From: Diphasiastrum complanatum
Lineage: Eukaryota > Streptophyta > Lycopodiopsida > Lycopodiales > Lycopodiaceae
Assembly: GCA_029204225.1 (NCBI GenBank)
Contig: CM055094.1
Coordinates: 17,408,402 to 17,472,401 of the forward strand
Direction: 5' to 3'
DNA: 64,000 nucleotides
Below are positions 1-9,527 of this stretch, one piece after another (position 1 is the first letter of the stretch; each line of letters starts with the position of its first letter). Both the position numbers and the translations under genes were made by a program. The notes beneath the pieces were generated by a model. The model made no database searches. It was given only the letters and a program-made list of their open reading frames with translations, and had not been told where the DNA came from.

Positions 1-113
1 TTACCCAAATAAACATAGTCGATTTGGTAAGATGGCCAGTCTTTACCAAAATTCCACTATCTTGTTTATTCATCCGGGGTAATCTACCATGAACACAATC
101 CTCTCCTATGGAT
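1..113 (-). pseudogene. Ty3/gypsy integrase remnant
   Basis: Read on the minus strand, this stretch keeps the pattern of a gypsy integrase core just after its first catalytic aspartate: a GLPR-like motif, a run resembling DSIWV and the LTKS..F motif. The same gypsy segment occurs at about 43290-43390 on the same strand, and the two nucleotide stretches resemble each other (shared words around 'ggtaagatgg' and 'tttattc'). The frame is short and the key residues are altered, so it cannot be functional. The rest of the element lies outside the window or has decayed. Confidence 0.4.
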
Positions 114-805
114 TAGGAATATTCTAGAATCTGAGTTATGATTCACCAACCTCAACTCTCCAGACTCCCGAGATAATACCATATCATAAGAATTTAATAC
201 AATTCTTAAAAAATACATGAGCTGTTCCAAAAGTCTTTTCCATCTGGAAAGTTCCAAACTTTTCCAACTCACACATGGTGTCTATATAAGAAAAAAACAC
301 CCTTACTCTAGCCATGGCACAAGGTGTCACTCCAAAGTTAGGGTCCAATCTAGAATACGTCTAGATTTTTCACTTAAGTTCTGATCTAGAATAACTTAAG
401 ATTCACCAGAACTCCATTACGTGAAGCTCTAACTTTTGGCAAACAACTATCCAACTCTCTTGAGTCTTCCGGAATAACACTCCATCCTTTCCGAATGGGA
501 AAAGATAAGTTCAAAAGTTTTCATATATTGTATGCACACCCATCTGTAAACGAATTTAAAATGACTCATAAATGTTGTGACTTATAAGCAATACATTTCA
601 ACAATAATATCCATAAATAAGATTTCTATTGTTGATTTTCCACAACTAAATTAGAAGTAACGCTTTTGACTCGGTTAGCTGTATCGGATTTAGAAAATAT
701 TTAAATGTCTCGGTGTGGTACCAAAACACCACATTTAATCTGATTCTAAATCAATTCTAGGTCAATAGAGAAATCACTATAACCCAACGAGTCGAAGGAG
801 CCAGA
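114..805. other. AT-rich spacer, no gene recognised
   Basis: No coding pattern, LTR boundary or RNA gene was recognised. The 62-codon open frame on the minus strand at 84-272 has no family resemblance. Confidence 0.4.
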
Positions 806-1064
806 TGCATGATAGTACAGGCTCAATTGCTAGGCCAATTTTAGGCCGAGGCAATAGCTGCAGCTGTACACTAGCAGAACAGATCTACAACGACAGTGCT
901 GGAGAACAAAACACCATACGAAATGTGGACAAGCAGAAAGCCTGCAGACCGCTATTTAGACAATCTTCAATGGAGCAAAGACACGCAGTTCGAGTACTGC
1001 AGAGCCAGCAACATACCAAGAAGCTATCCAGAGTCCGGAGGGAGAATTTTGGAAACATGCAAGA
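806..1064 (+). pseudogene. Copia F, left half: integrase end joined to RNase H start
   Basis: The plus strand shows the end of a copia integrase (AEAI, QNRSTT, then a clear KTPYEMW motif at about 900-940) with in-frame stops. By about 960-1064 it resembles the start of copia RNase H. The reverse transcriptase that should lie between is missing, so this element had already lost about 2 kb before copia A inserted. The right half resumes at 7223 after copia A; the two halves join across the duplicated CAAGA. Confidence 0.6.
1060..1064. repeat. Target-site duplication of copia A, left copy
   Basis: CAAGA immediately outside the left LTR. The same five bases follow the right LTR at 7223-7227. Confidence 0.9.
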
Positions 1065-1746
1065 TGTAAAAATTACAGCAAATAAGGATCCTAAAACACT
1101 TGAAATGATGAGGAAAACAATAGATTATGATTTCATAAGATTAGCACAAGTTGAACCATCAAAATCCATCAAAAACCTATGCTTGAACCTCACTAAATGG
1201 CCCAAATCCTTGAAGAAGGCTTCACACGTGTGAAAGTACGGCCTCCCACAGTCTGAGTACTGTACACCAGACCTAGATTCAATCCTATAATCATTAGTAA
1301 TCACAAGTACTCAAACAATTATGAACATAGAGAGCAATGGCACCATTATGAGAAAAAAAACATGAAATTGCTTGATTGATTTTGGTGAGATATCATCACC
1401 TATATATACATGATCCATCACGGTTTTGGGCAGGTATGAGTAGCCCTAAACCTATCCCTAATGCTAATTTTGGTGGATCTTTCATCCCTACCAAGTTAGG
1501 GTTGGAATCTTGGAGATCCCTCAACAATGCAAAAATTACCAAAAATAGCTCCTATTTTTTCTCCCTTGTATCTAAGCATAATTTGGACTCATTCCAAAGG
1601 TTCTAACACTTAGGTCTACTTGAGAACATCCTTATGAATGGAATCCTATGCTATTTGGCACGTGTGACAAGCCACATCATGACCATCTAACTATTTACAA
1701 GTCATATGACCAAAACTAGTCAAGCTAGAATTGTGAATTTTTAACA
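1065..1746 (-). repeat. Copia A 3' LTR
   Basis: 682 bp direct repeat of 6541-7222, ending TG...CA in the plus reading. It contains a 14 bp palindrome TTCACACGTGTGAA (1221-1234) with a G-box core. Differences from the partner: tag/tac near 1271, tgg/ttg near 1338 and an a/g change in the A-run near 1355. Confidence 0.95.
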
Positions 1747-1760
1747 CTCCTCCTCACTAT
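1747..1760 (-). promoter_or_regulatory. Polypurine tract of copia A
   Basis: On the minus strand this reads ATAGTGAGGAGGAG directly against the 3' LTR, the expected place and composition for the plus-strand DNA primer. Confidence 0.8.
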
Positions 1761-4700
1761 CTAGCTTGGTTCAATCATTGCTTTACTAATCACTCCAAGT
1801 GATGATAAGAACTTCATAAAAGGTGTCTTTTGAAGTGGTTTAGTAAGTAGATCAGCTACACATTCATTGCTTGGAACATGCTCCAAAGCAATCTCCTTGG
1901 CTTGCACCATTTCTCTCACAAAGTGATGGCATATCTCAATGTGCTTAGATCTTGCATGGAAGATTGGGTTAGATGCAAGGTGTTGGGCTGATATATTGTC
2001 ATTGTAGATGATTGGTGCCTCCTCTGAATCCATGATCTTTAGCTCCACCAATAATCTCTTGATCCAAAGTACCTCCTTTGTAGTGGTTGTCAAAGCTTTG
2101 TACTCGGCCTCGGTTGAAGATAGAGATATAGTTTCTTGCTTTTTTGAAAGCCATGAAACCACACCTTCTCCTATGAAAGTTGAATAGGCACTTGTTGATT
2201 TCCTATCCCTCTTGTCCCCTGCAAAATCTGAATCACTAAATGCATGAAGGTTAATCACATCTCCTCTATATAGAATCCCAAAATCCAATGTACCCGAGAT
2301 GTATCTTAGAATCCTCTTAGCCTTTTTCCAATGGATATTCAATGGCTTTTGCATGGATTGGCTCAACCTACATACACTAAAGCTAAGATCTGGTCTAGTT
2401 ATAGTGATCCACATTAAGGAACCTATAAGTTGCCTAAACAAAGTGATGTCCATGAAGGATCTTTCATCATCTTCATTTGGCACTTTTACATCTTGCTCCA
2501 TTGGTGTGTCAACACTTTTGCATACTTCCATCTTAAACTTCTTCAAAAGACTTTGAGCATAGTTTACTTGACTTATAAAGATAAAATCAGACCCTCTAAG
2601 TACTTCTATGCCTAAGATGAAGTGAAGACACCCTAGATCTACCATCTTGAACTCTAAGGATAGATCTATCTTGATTTTTTCAATACCATCAACACTATTT
2701 CCACTAATGATGATGTCATCTACATAAATGAGTAAAAGTACAATACCAACATCATCAAACTTAATGTAAAGAGTGGGATCATATTCACTTTGAACAAAAG
2801 AAAGTGAAATAAGATAGCAATGTAGTTTTGAATTCCAAGATCTCGAGGCTTGCTTCAAGCCATAGATGCTTCTTTGGAGATGGCATACTTTGTTCTCCAT
2901 TCCATGCTTGATGAACCCTTGTGGCTGCTCCATATAGATATCCTCTTCCAAAAAACCATTCAAGAAAGCATTAGAGACATCCATTTGACATAGAATCCAT
3001 CCAAAATGTGATGCAAGTGCAATGATTAGTCTTATTGTGACCATCTTGGCCACGGGTGCAAAAGTTTCCTCATAGTCTATCCCTCTCTCTTGAGCATAAC
3101 CTTTTGCAACTAATCTTGCTTTATGTTTGTTAACACTCCCATTTGCATTCAACTTAAGCTTGAAGACCCACTTGCATCCTATTACATTCCTTTGAGGTCT
3201 CTCAACAAGCAACCAAGTTTCATTCTCAATCAAGGCATCATACTCATCCAACATAGCTTTATACCATTCTTTGGAGTTCAATGCATCTTCAACATTAGAT
3301 GGTTCTTCAAAACTAGATAAAGCATAAGAAGTGGATGATATACCCTCAACTTGCTGTCCTTTGCCTTGATATGTGAGCCTTGATGGCTCCACTTTTTCCC
3401 TTGAAGATCTCCTTGGTGTGATAGGTGGGTTTGGTGCTTGCTCCTCCATGAGCTCCTCCTCAAAACCAAGATCTTGCTCCTCGGCCATCTTCTTCTTGAT
3501 TGTTGGAGCACTTGAGCCTTCTTCAAGCATATGCATATGATGTTCATCAAAGATGACATCCCTTGAAACAACAAATTTGTTCAAGGATGGGAGATAGACT
3601 TTGTAGCCCTTGCTTGAGCTTGCATATCCAAGCATGATCCCTCTTGTGGAAGATGGATCCTCCTTGGTTCTTGTTTCCAATGGCACATGCACATAACATA
3701 TACACCCAAAAACTTTCAAGTGATTAAGATTGGGTTTCTTTCCATACAACATCTCATAAGGAGTTTTGCCTTCAATTGCTTTGCAAGACACCCTATTCAT
3801 CAAGTAGTTTGCACATACAAGAGACTCACCCCAAAAGGATTTGGGCAAACAAGCATCTAATCTTAAAGCCTTAGAACATTCACATAATGTTCTATTCCTT
3901 CTTTCAGCAACTCCATTTTGTTGAGGAGTGTAAGGACAAGAAGTCTCTTTCTTGATCCCTTCCTCCTCACAAAAGGCCTTGAACTCATTGGAGATGAATT
4001 CTCCACCATTGTCACTTCTAACAATCTTGATGCTATGATTATGATGCTTTTCCACAAACAACTTGAACTTTACAAAAGTATCAAATACTTGAGACTTGAA
4101 AGAAAGTAAGAACACCCAACAATATCTTGAGTAGTCATCAATGAAGGTTAAAAACATGGATGAACCTCCATTAGATTTGGTGCTAGCAATGTGCACATCC
4201 GAGTGTATGAGTTCAAGAGGATGAGATGACTTTGTGATGGAGTTAGGAAACACCTTCTTATGTGCCTTGGATAAGGCACAAGCTTCACAAACCTTGTCTT
4301 CCTTCCCAATAGACCTTGGTAGGCCTAAAGCATACTCCTCCTTGATCATAGCCTCCATGGAACCCGAGTTGACATGTCCAAGTCTTTTGTGCCATAAAGT
4401 AAAGGTAGATATCTTGCTCTTCTCGGCCAACATGACAACATTAGTATCCAAAAATGCATCCAGCTTATATAGTTTGCCAAGTCTAGTGCCCTTAGCCACT
4501 ATCTTACCCTTCTTCTTGATGAAACATGCATTTGAAGCAAAGTCAACATTGAAACCATTGTCTACCATTTGGCCAACACTTAGTAGATTCTTTGTTATTG
4601 TAGGAATGTACAAAACACCTTCTATGTTGATCTTTTTGGAAGATCCTAAGCAAAGGGGAATGCTACCAACTCCTTCAATCTTACAAGCTTCATCATTTGC

Positions 4701-5729
4701 TGTATAGATAGACTTTATAGGTCCATCATAAGATAAGAGAGAAGAGAAAAACTCCCTTTTACTAGTCATGTGTGAACTAGCACCCGAGTCAATCCACCAA
4801 GGATCTTCTCCTTTGAAGCTTGTTGAAGAAAATATGGACATCATGAGAGAGTCCTCATGTGAACTCTCCTCCTCCTCCTCTTTGCTCATGTTGGCTTGGC
4901 TTTGATCTTGCTTCCTCTTGAAGCATTCCGAGGCATAATGCCCCATCTTGCTACAATAGTAGCACTTCACCTTTGATTTGTCCTTCTTGACTTTGGTGGT
5001 TGATGGAGATGTCTTTGGGGGTCCTTCTTGATCCTCAAGCTTTGTAGACTTCTTGAATGTTGATCCTTTGCCTTTGGACTTGCCTTTGCTTTTGGTGAAG
5101 AGAGCTTGGTCATCTCCACCTTGGATGGAAAGCCTATCCATCCTCTCTTGCATTTGGCTCCTTCTTGATTCCTCGGCCATGAGTGTGCCTTGGAGTTCTT
5201 CAAGTATGGGTAGCTTACCCATAATTGCATATCCCTGAACCAAATTGTCAAATTCAAAGCTTAGTCCATTCAATATGAGTTGAACAAGCTCTTCATCCTT
5301 GATAGGGTCACCTATAAAGGCTAGCTCTTTGTTCAATTCCTTTACTCTTAGGACAAAAGTATGTGCACTCTCTCCTTTCTTTTGATAGCTTCTATAGATT
5401 TGATTCTTCAAAGCTAACATTCTAGTTTGGTTCTTGGATTCATAGACCTTTTGCAAAGTCTCCCAAGCATCTTGAGCTGAAGTGCAATCTCCTACCTCTC
5501 TTAAGAGTTCATTTGCAACATTCATTTTTATGCAATGTAGTGCAACATTGCACCTCTTGATGTATTTGGCTTTTTCTTGAGGATGAATAGGTTCACCCTC
5601 CTTACCATTTACAATTTCCATCAGATCTTGCATGATCATGATAGATTCCATTCTAACTTTCCATATGGAATAGTTAGTTTTGTTGAGCCTTTCATTAGTA
5701 TCCAAAAGATATGCATTTATAGATGCCAT
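1761..5729 (-). CDS. Copia gag-pol polyprotein, intact
   Basis: This 1322-residue polyprotein has every copia domain in order. The gag region covers about residues 1-255. A CCHC zinc knuckle follows at about 256-269 (C-X2-C-X4-H-X4-C). The aspartic protease active site is DSG at about 314-316. The GAG-pre-integrase region (WHKRLGH) precedes the integrase core, whose D511, D573 and E609 have D-35-E spacing. Reverse transcriptase carries YVDD at about 1002-1005, and RNase H (SDSDFAGD, SSTEAEY) runs to the C-terminus. Length is typical of plant copia polyproteins and no stop or frameshift interrupts it. The product packages its own RNA into particles, copies it to DNA and integrates it. The ATG chosen opens the conserved gag start (MAS..). 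It is probably transcribed from the right-hand LTR. Confidence 0.95.
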   Translation of the reverse strand: MASINAYLLDTNERLNKTNYSIWKVRMESIMIMQDLMEIVNGKEGEPIHPQEKAKYIKRCNVALHCIKMNVANELLREVGDCTSAQDAWETLQKVYESKNQTRMLALKNQIYRSYQKKGESAHTFVLRVKELNKELAFIGDPIKDEELVQLILNGLSFEFDNLVQGYAIMGKLPILEELQGTLMAEESRRSQMQERMDRLSIQGGDDQALFTKSKGKSKGKGSTFKKSTKLEDQEGPPKTSPSTTKVKKDKSKVKCYYCSKMGHYASECFKRKQDQSQANMSKEEEEESSHEDSLMMSIFSSTSFKGEDPWWIDSGASSHMTSKREFFSSLLSYDGPIKSIYTANDEACKIEGVGSIPLCLGSSKKINIEGVLYIPTITKNLLSVGQMVDNGFNVDFASNACFIKKKGKIVAKGTRLGKLYKLDAFLDTNVVMLAEKSKISTFTLWHKRLGHVNSGSMEAMIKEEYALGLPRSIGKEDKVCEACALSKAHKKVFPNSITKSSHPLELIHSDVHIASTKSNGGSSMFLTFIDDYSRYCWVFLLSFKSQVFDTFVKFKLFVEKHHNHSIKIVRSDNGGEFISNEFKAFCEEEGIKKETSCPYTPQQNGVAERRNRTLCECSKALRLDACLPKSFWGESLVCANYLMNRVSCKAIEGKTPYEMLYGKKPNLNHLKVFGCICYVHVPLETRTKEDPSSTRGIMLGYASSSKGYKVYLPSLNKFVVSRDVIFDEHHMHMLEEGSSAPTIKKKMAEEQDLGFEEELMEEQAPNPPITPRRSSREKVEPSRLTYQGKGQQVEGISSTSYALSSFEEPSNVEDALNSKEWYKAMLDEYDALIENETWLLVERPQRNVIGCKWVFKLKLNANGSVNKHKARLVAKGYAQERGIDYEETFAPVAKMVTIRLIIALASHFGWILCQMDVSNAFLNGFLEEDIYMEQPQGFIKHGMENKVCHLQRSIYGLKQASRSWNSKLHCYLISLSFVQSEYDPTLYIKFDDVGIVLLLIYVDDIIISGNSVDGIEKIKIDLSLEFKMVDLGCLHFILGIEVLRGSDFIFISQVNYAQSLLKKFKMEVCKSVDTPMEQDVKVPNEDDERSFMDITLFRQLIGSLMWITITRPDLSFSVCRLSQSMQKPLNIHWKKAKRILRYISGTLDFGILYRGDVINLHAFSDSDFAGDKRDRKSTSAYSTFIGEGVVSWLSKKQETISLSSTEAEYKALTTTTKEVLWIKRLLVELKIMDSEEAPIIYNDNISAQHLASNPIFHARSKHIEICHHFVREMVQAKEIALEHVPSNECVADLLTKPLQKTPFMKFLSSLGVISKAMIEPS

Positions 5730-6527
5730 CTAGTCTCCTAATCAAGGACTTGACACAAATGAAGGTTACTTCTATTGATTTGATTGAAGGTCTACCTTAT
5801 CCCACTTCTTAGGGACCTGAAAAGATCAGTAATAGAATTCCTATTAAGATCTAAGAATGATCTCTAACAAAATCAAATCATAGAATACTAGAAACAATGC
5901 ACTTGCTTGATTGAAGTAGACAATACTAGTAGAATTGCCCCACTTTCTATAAAGAACATTAAAGCTTCCAAATGATCTGACAAAGAGTGAATTTCAGAAA
6001 CCTAATATACTTCCAAAATCACTTGTAAAAGATCTAAATGGAACTTAATGAGGATGCAACACAATCTACTATCCAATCACAAGCAAAAAATGATCAAAAT
6101 TGATGAAAAAATGATCTAATTTGGTGCATAAGTCAAGCAATGGTTGGACTGAACCTAAATCACTTTAGGAGGTGCCTACTACACCTTAGAAAAGCCTTGA
6201 AGAGTCCCCAAAACTCTGATCTTCCCTCTCCTTGAATGCTAGAAAGCCTCCTCTATGAAATCACCTCCAAAACTCGCTTAGAAATCAATGCTTGGAGCAA
6301 GCAAAACTTGCTATCTTGGTAATGTGAATTGAATTCAACTTTGCCTCTGGTTTTAGACACCTAAACACCTGCAAATGAAGTCACACAACACCAATCTCCA
6401 ATGTATTTGACTCACTTTGAGTTCTAGAATCAATACTAGATGCTAAGATCCAATCTACACAAGATTTAGATCAAAAATTGTGATCAAATTGAATGAAAAC
6501 CAAGGATTTAGCTCATTTCAGCCTTTA
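5730..6527 (-). other. Untranslated leader of copia A
   Basis: About 800 bp between the primer-binding site and the gag ATG. It is AT-rich with no ORF and probably holds the packaging signal. Nothing further was recognised. Confidence 0.7.
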
Positions 6528-6540
6528 GGCTCTGATACCA
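6528..6540 (-). promoter_or_regulatory. Primer-binding site, initiator tRNA-Met type
   Basis: The minus strand reads TGGTATCAGAGCC directly against the 5' LTR. This is the usual plant copia primer site, complementary to the 3' end of initiator tRNA-Met. Confidence 0.92.
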
Positions 6541-7222
6541 TGTAAAAATTACAGCAAATAAGGATCCTAAAACACTTGAAATGATGAGGAAAACAATAGA
6601 TTATGATTTCATAAGATTAGCACAAGTTGAACCATCAAAATCCATCAAAAACCTATGCTTGAACCTCACTAAATGGCCCAAATCCTTGAAGAAGGCTTCA
6701 CACGTGTGAAAGTACGGCCTCCCACAGTCTGAGTACTGTACACCAGACCTACATTCAATCCTATAATCATTAGTAATCACAAGTACTCAAACAATTATGA
6801 ACATAGAGAGCAATTGCACCATTATGAGAGAAAAAACATGAAATTGCTTGATTGATTTTGGTGAGATATCATCACCTATATATACATGATCCATCACGGT
6901 TTTGGGCAGGTATGAGTAGCCCTAAACCTATCCCTAATGCTAATTTTGGTGGATCTTTCATCCCTACCAAGTTAGGGTTGGAATCTTGGAGATCCCTCAA
7001 CAATGCAAAAATTACCAAAAATAGCTCCTATTTTTTCTCCCTTGTATCTAAGCATAATTTGGACTCATTCCAAAGGTTCTAACACTTAGGTCTACTTGAG
7101 AACATCCTTATGAATGGAATCCTATGCTATTTGGCACGTGTGACAAGCCACATCATGACCATCTAACTATTTACAAGTCATATGACCAAAACTAGTCAAG
7201 CTAGAATTGTGAATTTTTAACA
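6541..7222 (-). repeat. Copia A 5' LTR with promoter
   Basis: 682 bp, TG...CA. A TATATATA box at 6877-6884 is placed to start minus-strand transcription toward gag-pol. The G-box palindrome TTCACACGTGTGAA is at 6697-6710. Being 5' to the intact ORF, this LTR would drive any full-length transcript. Confidence 0.93.
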
Positions 7223-7460
7223 CAAGAGGGGCCAAGCATGATGATGATGGACTCCCAAAGTGCTATCTATCTGTCCCAGGATCCTGTCTTCCATTCAAAG
7301 ACGAAGCACATTCCTCTGAAGGACCATCACATTCGAGATTTGATCTCGAAAGGAGAGCTCCAGGTCCAGTTCATAAAATCAGATCTCCTCACGAAACCGC
7401 TCAACAAGCCACTCTTTACCAAGCAAAGAGAGGCAATTGGATTGAACGAACAAAGCTGAA
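7223..7460 (+). pseudogene. Copia F, right half: RNase H C-terminus
   Basis: This continues copia F after the copia A insertion and begins with the duplicated CAAGA (7223-7227). The plus frame holds the conserved end of copia RNase H: DSQSAI, PVFHSKTKHI, an IRD..I..GE segment and the LLTKPL motif. The reading stops at about 7457, just before a polypurine stretch (7461-7475) and the LTR start. Confidence 0.75.
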
Positions 7461-7950
7461 AGGTTCAAGAGGGAGTGTCAGAAATGGTGAACTCCTGCAA
7501 CTTTGTTGCAGCACGAACAATACACGAAGGTCGAACGAGAACAATTCACGACAGTCAACGTGTCTTTGACTCGAAGCATGAACGATTGGCGAATCATTCG
7601 CGAATCGCAAACACACCTCCAGGACCACAAACCGCAAAAGGGACGCAAAATGAAAACTACAAAAAGCCTTCATCTTGGACCCAATCTAATCCAAGGGTTC
7701 TAAAAAAGTACATTGAAATTCACATGATTCATGTGAGTCTCAATTTGGACCCAACTTAGAAGGTTTTTCATTAAGTTTATAAAATTGACATTGTGGCCTC
7801 AAGTTTTATTTTATTTACAAAAAAGCCCAAGCCTTTTATTCTATGTACAACTTAACTTGCGTGCTCATTGGGCCATGGGCGTATACACGTAGGATGTCAC
7901 GACCCTTGCAACTATTTCTACTTTCCGATTTTATTTATTTACAATATGTT
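7461..7950 (+). repeat. Polypurine tract and probable 3' LTR of copia F
   Basis: The purine run AGGTTCAAGAGGGAG ends at 7475 and is followed by TGTCAG, a normal LTR start, at 7476. The LTR end was not found, so the right limit is approximate, and no matching 5' LTR is in the window. The block has several 'cgaa' or 'tcgc' words (7500-7620) similar in flavour to 50690-51060. Confidence 0.5.
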
Positions 7951-7959
7951 GGGAATGCC

Positions 7960-8746
7960 CCCAATAAGACCCACGACCTGAAGTAGTGTCAGTCCCTCGG
8001 CAATCTGCCAGATCAGTAGAGCATTTGCCTGGTGCGCCTCTGGTGGATGAGATATCCAATGACGTCTTTCATGAAATCCAACCTGGCTAGGCTCTTCTTA
8101 TTCTTTTGGGTGCGGAAGGATTTATGCACACCTGTGAGCCAGTCCTGGTTGATCCACTGCTGGAATCTGCTTGGCCAGGGATCACCGAGTAGTGCCGCTC
8201 TATAGAACACTCACGCCACTAGTAGTTGGTCTTCACCTTTTTCTGAGACCAGGGCGGTATTCGGATCAAAATAAATGGTTGGCAAAATGTCGTCCCATTT
8301 TGTGAGGACTCTCATAAAACATTCCAAGTCCCAGGCGTATGCATTTTTGAGCTTCCAAATCCTAGGCCAGGATTTTTCTCAGAAAACTGATCTTGTCTTT
8401 CTGTTCATAGTTCTCTGACAGGCCTATCCTCTTCCTTCGAGGTCGTAGAGTGTGTTGCTTCAATTCGTTTGTCAAACGGTGTCCGATTGAATGCACACTG
8501 ACTGCAAACACCAAGTAGCCTTCTTTCAAAATTTCAAAATTTCGTTTCTGAGGTTCTAATTCAACCAACAACTCTTGTCTCTGAATCCTCACACAGTCTC
8601 AGGCTCACCAAGCTTCTGTGTGCTAAACTCTTTGTACCAGTGCTTCTCTTTTCGTCTTCAACCCGCCGTGAACCCCGAACTCTCAGAAGACTGTTCTCCT
8701 GAAGCTCTCTTCAACGACGATGTTGTACTGTGTACACTCCTTGTAC
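7960..8746 (-). pseudogene. Remnant of an unidentified LTR-element ORF
   Basis: The minus strand has short open frames (8362-8592 and 8013-8210) separated by stops. They follow a primer-binding site and LTR, so this should be the gag end of a minus-strand element. No family motif was recognised. The frame at 8013-8210 is rich in Trp and Arg and looks like real decayed protein rather than chance. The element has no recognised pol or 3' LTR. Confidence 0.4.
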
Positions 8747-8759
8747 GGCTCTGATACCA
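8747..8759 (-). promoter_or_regulatory. Primer-binding site, initiator tRNA-Met type
   Basis: The minus strand reads TGGTATCAGAGCC, identical to the copia A primer site, and lies against the LTR-like block to its right. Confidence 0.75.
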
Positions 8760-9259
8760 ACTTAGAATTTGCTTCGAACAGGAACACAGATCATGCGACA
8801 CAATAACACAGACATAAAACACTCTCCACAGCGAGCTCACATAGCAACTGTATTTCTCAAAATGAAATTACATTGTACATATAGTTGTTCACTCAGACAA
8901 CCCATGCATGACCTAGGTTGCCATTGGCGGGACGCGTGTCCCGTCGACTTGCCTCGTGGCAAGGCCAACTGGTACGATTCGACTGATAGGACCCACAGTA
9001 CAGTAGCACAATGATTCTACTTTAATTCTAACTATCAGGACATACGTTACGAGTCCCAAATAGTTGCAGGTCAACGTCCACTACCTCCCCTACCCATGTC
9101 AATCTAAATGGGCAGAGTGTGGCACCCCTGGATAAAATCACCATCCATACCAGAAATTGGCCGAGAATTGAATCACAATACGGGTGGAACACGAACGTAG
9201 ACGCTCGAAGGGCTCTCATTCAGTTTTTGCAGCAATTTCTCACCTTTTCGGATCCAACA
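8760..9259 (-). repeat. Probable 5' LTR of the 7960-9259 remnant
   Basis: About 500 bp between the primer-binding site and a minus-strand TGTTGG start at 9259. The primer-proximal end lacks a clean CA, so that border is uncertain. No second copy of this LTR is in the window. Noticeably richer in G+C than its surroundings (8930-9000). Confidence 0.45.
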
Positions 9260-9527
9260 TTCTGAATCATTTTGGAAGTTGTGAAATTCCAGGAGGAGGG
9301 CGCCCTAGCAGTGCAAATCAGATCTGAGAAGCCCATGGCTGGTCGTGGAAGCGTGAGGGTGCTGGATCAAATCTCTGAGGGCAGCCATATCCAAAACTTT
9401 GGAAAAGAGGGAGAAGAAGAGCCTCGGGCCATTGGAAGAGTGAATGTCGCAAATTCCTGGCGGAACAAGACCAAAAACCAAAGCAAGCAGGTAACCTTAA
9501 GGTGGTGTTGCAAGGGCAAAGAACATC
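9260..9527. other. Unassigned segment before copia E
   Basis: A plus-strand open frame (9272-9583) crosses this stretch. Its last 20 codons overlap the integrase of copia E in another frame. No family recognised. Confidence 0.35.

Larger units (their letters stand above)
1065..7222 (-). mobile_element. Complete Ty1/copia LTR retrotransposon (copia A)
   Basis: All parts of an autonomous copia element are present in order on the minus strand: 5' LTR (6541-7222), primer-binding site (6528-6540), leader, one uninterrupted gag-pol ORF (1761-5729), polypurine tract (1747-1760) and 3' LTR (1065-1746). It is bounded by a perfect CAAGA duplication. The two 682 bp LTRs begin TG and end CA and differ by about three substitutions by eye, so insertion is recent. 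It sits inside the older plus-strand copia F. A deleted relative with a similar LTR lies at 14042-15751. Confidence 0.95.

Noticed and set aside
2299-4707. Several plus-strand frames across copia A
   Set aside because: Antisense to the intact polyprotein and without family patterns.
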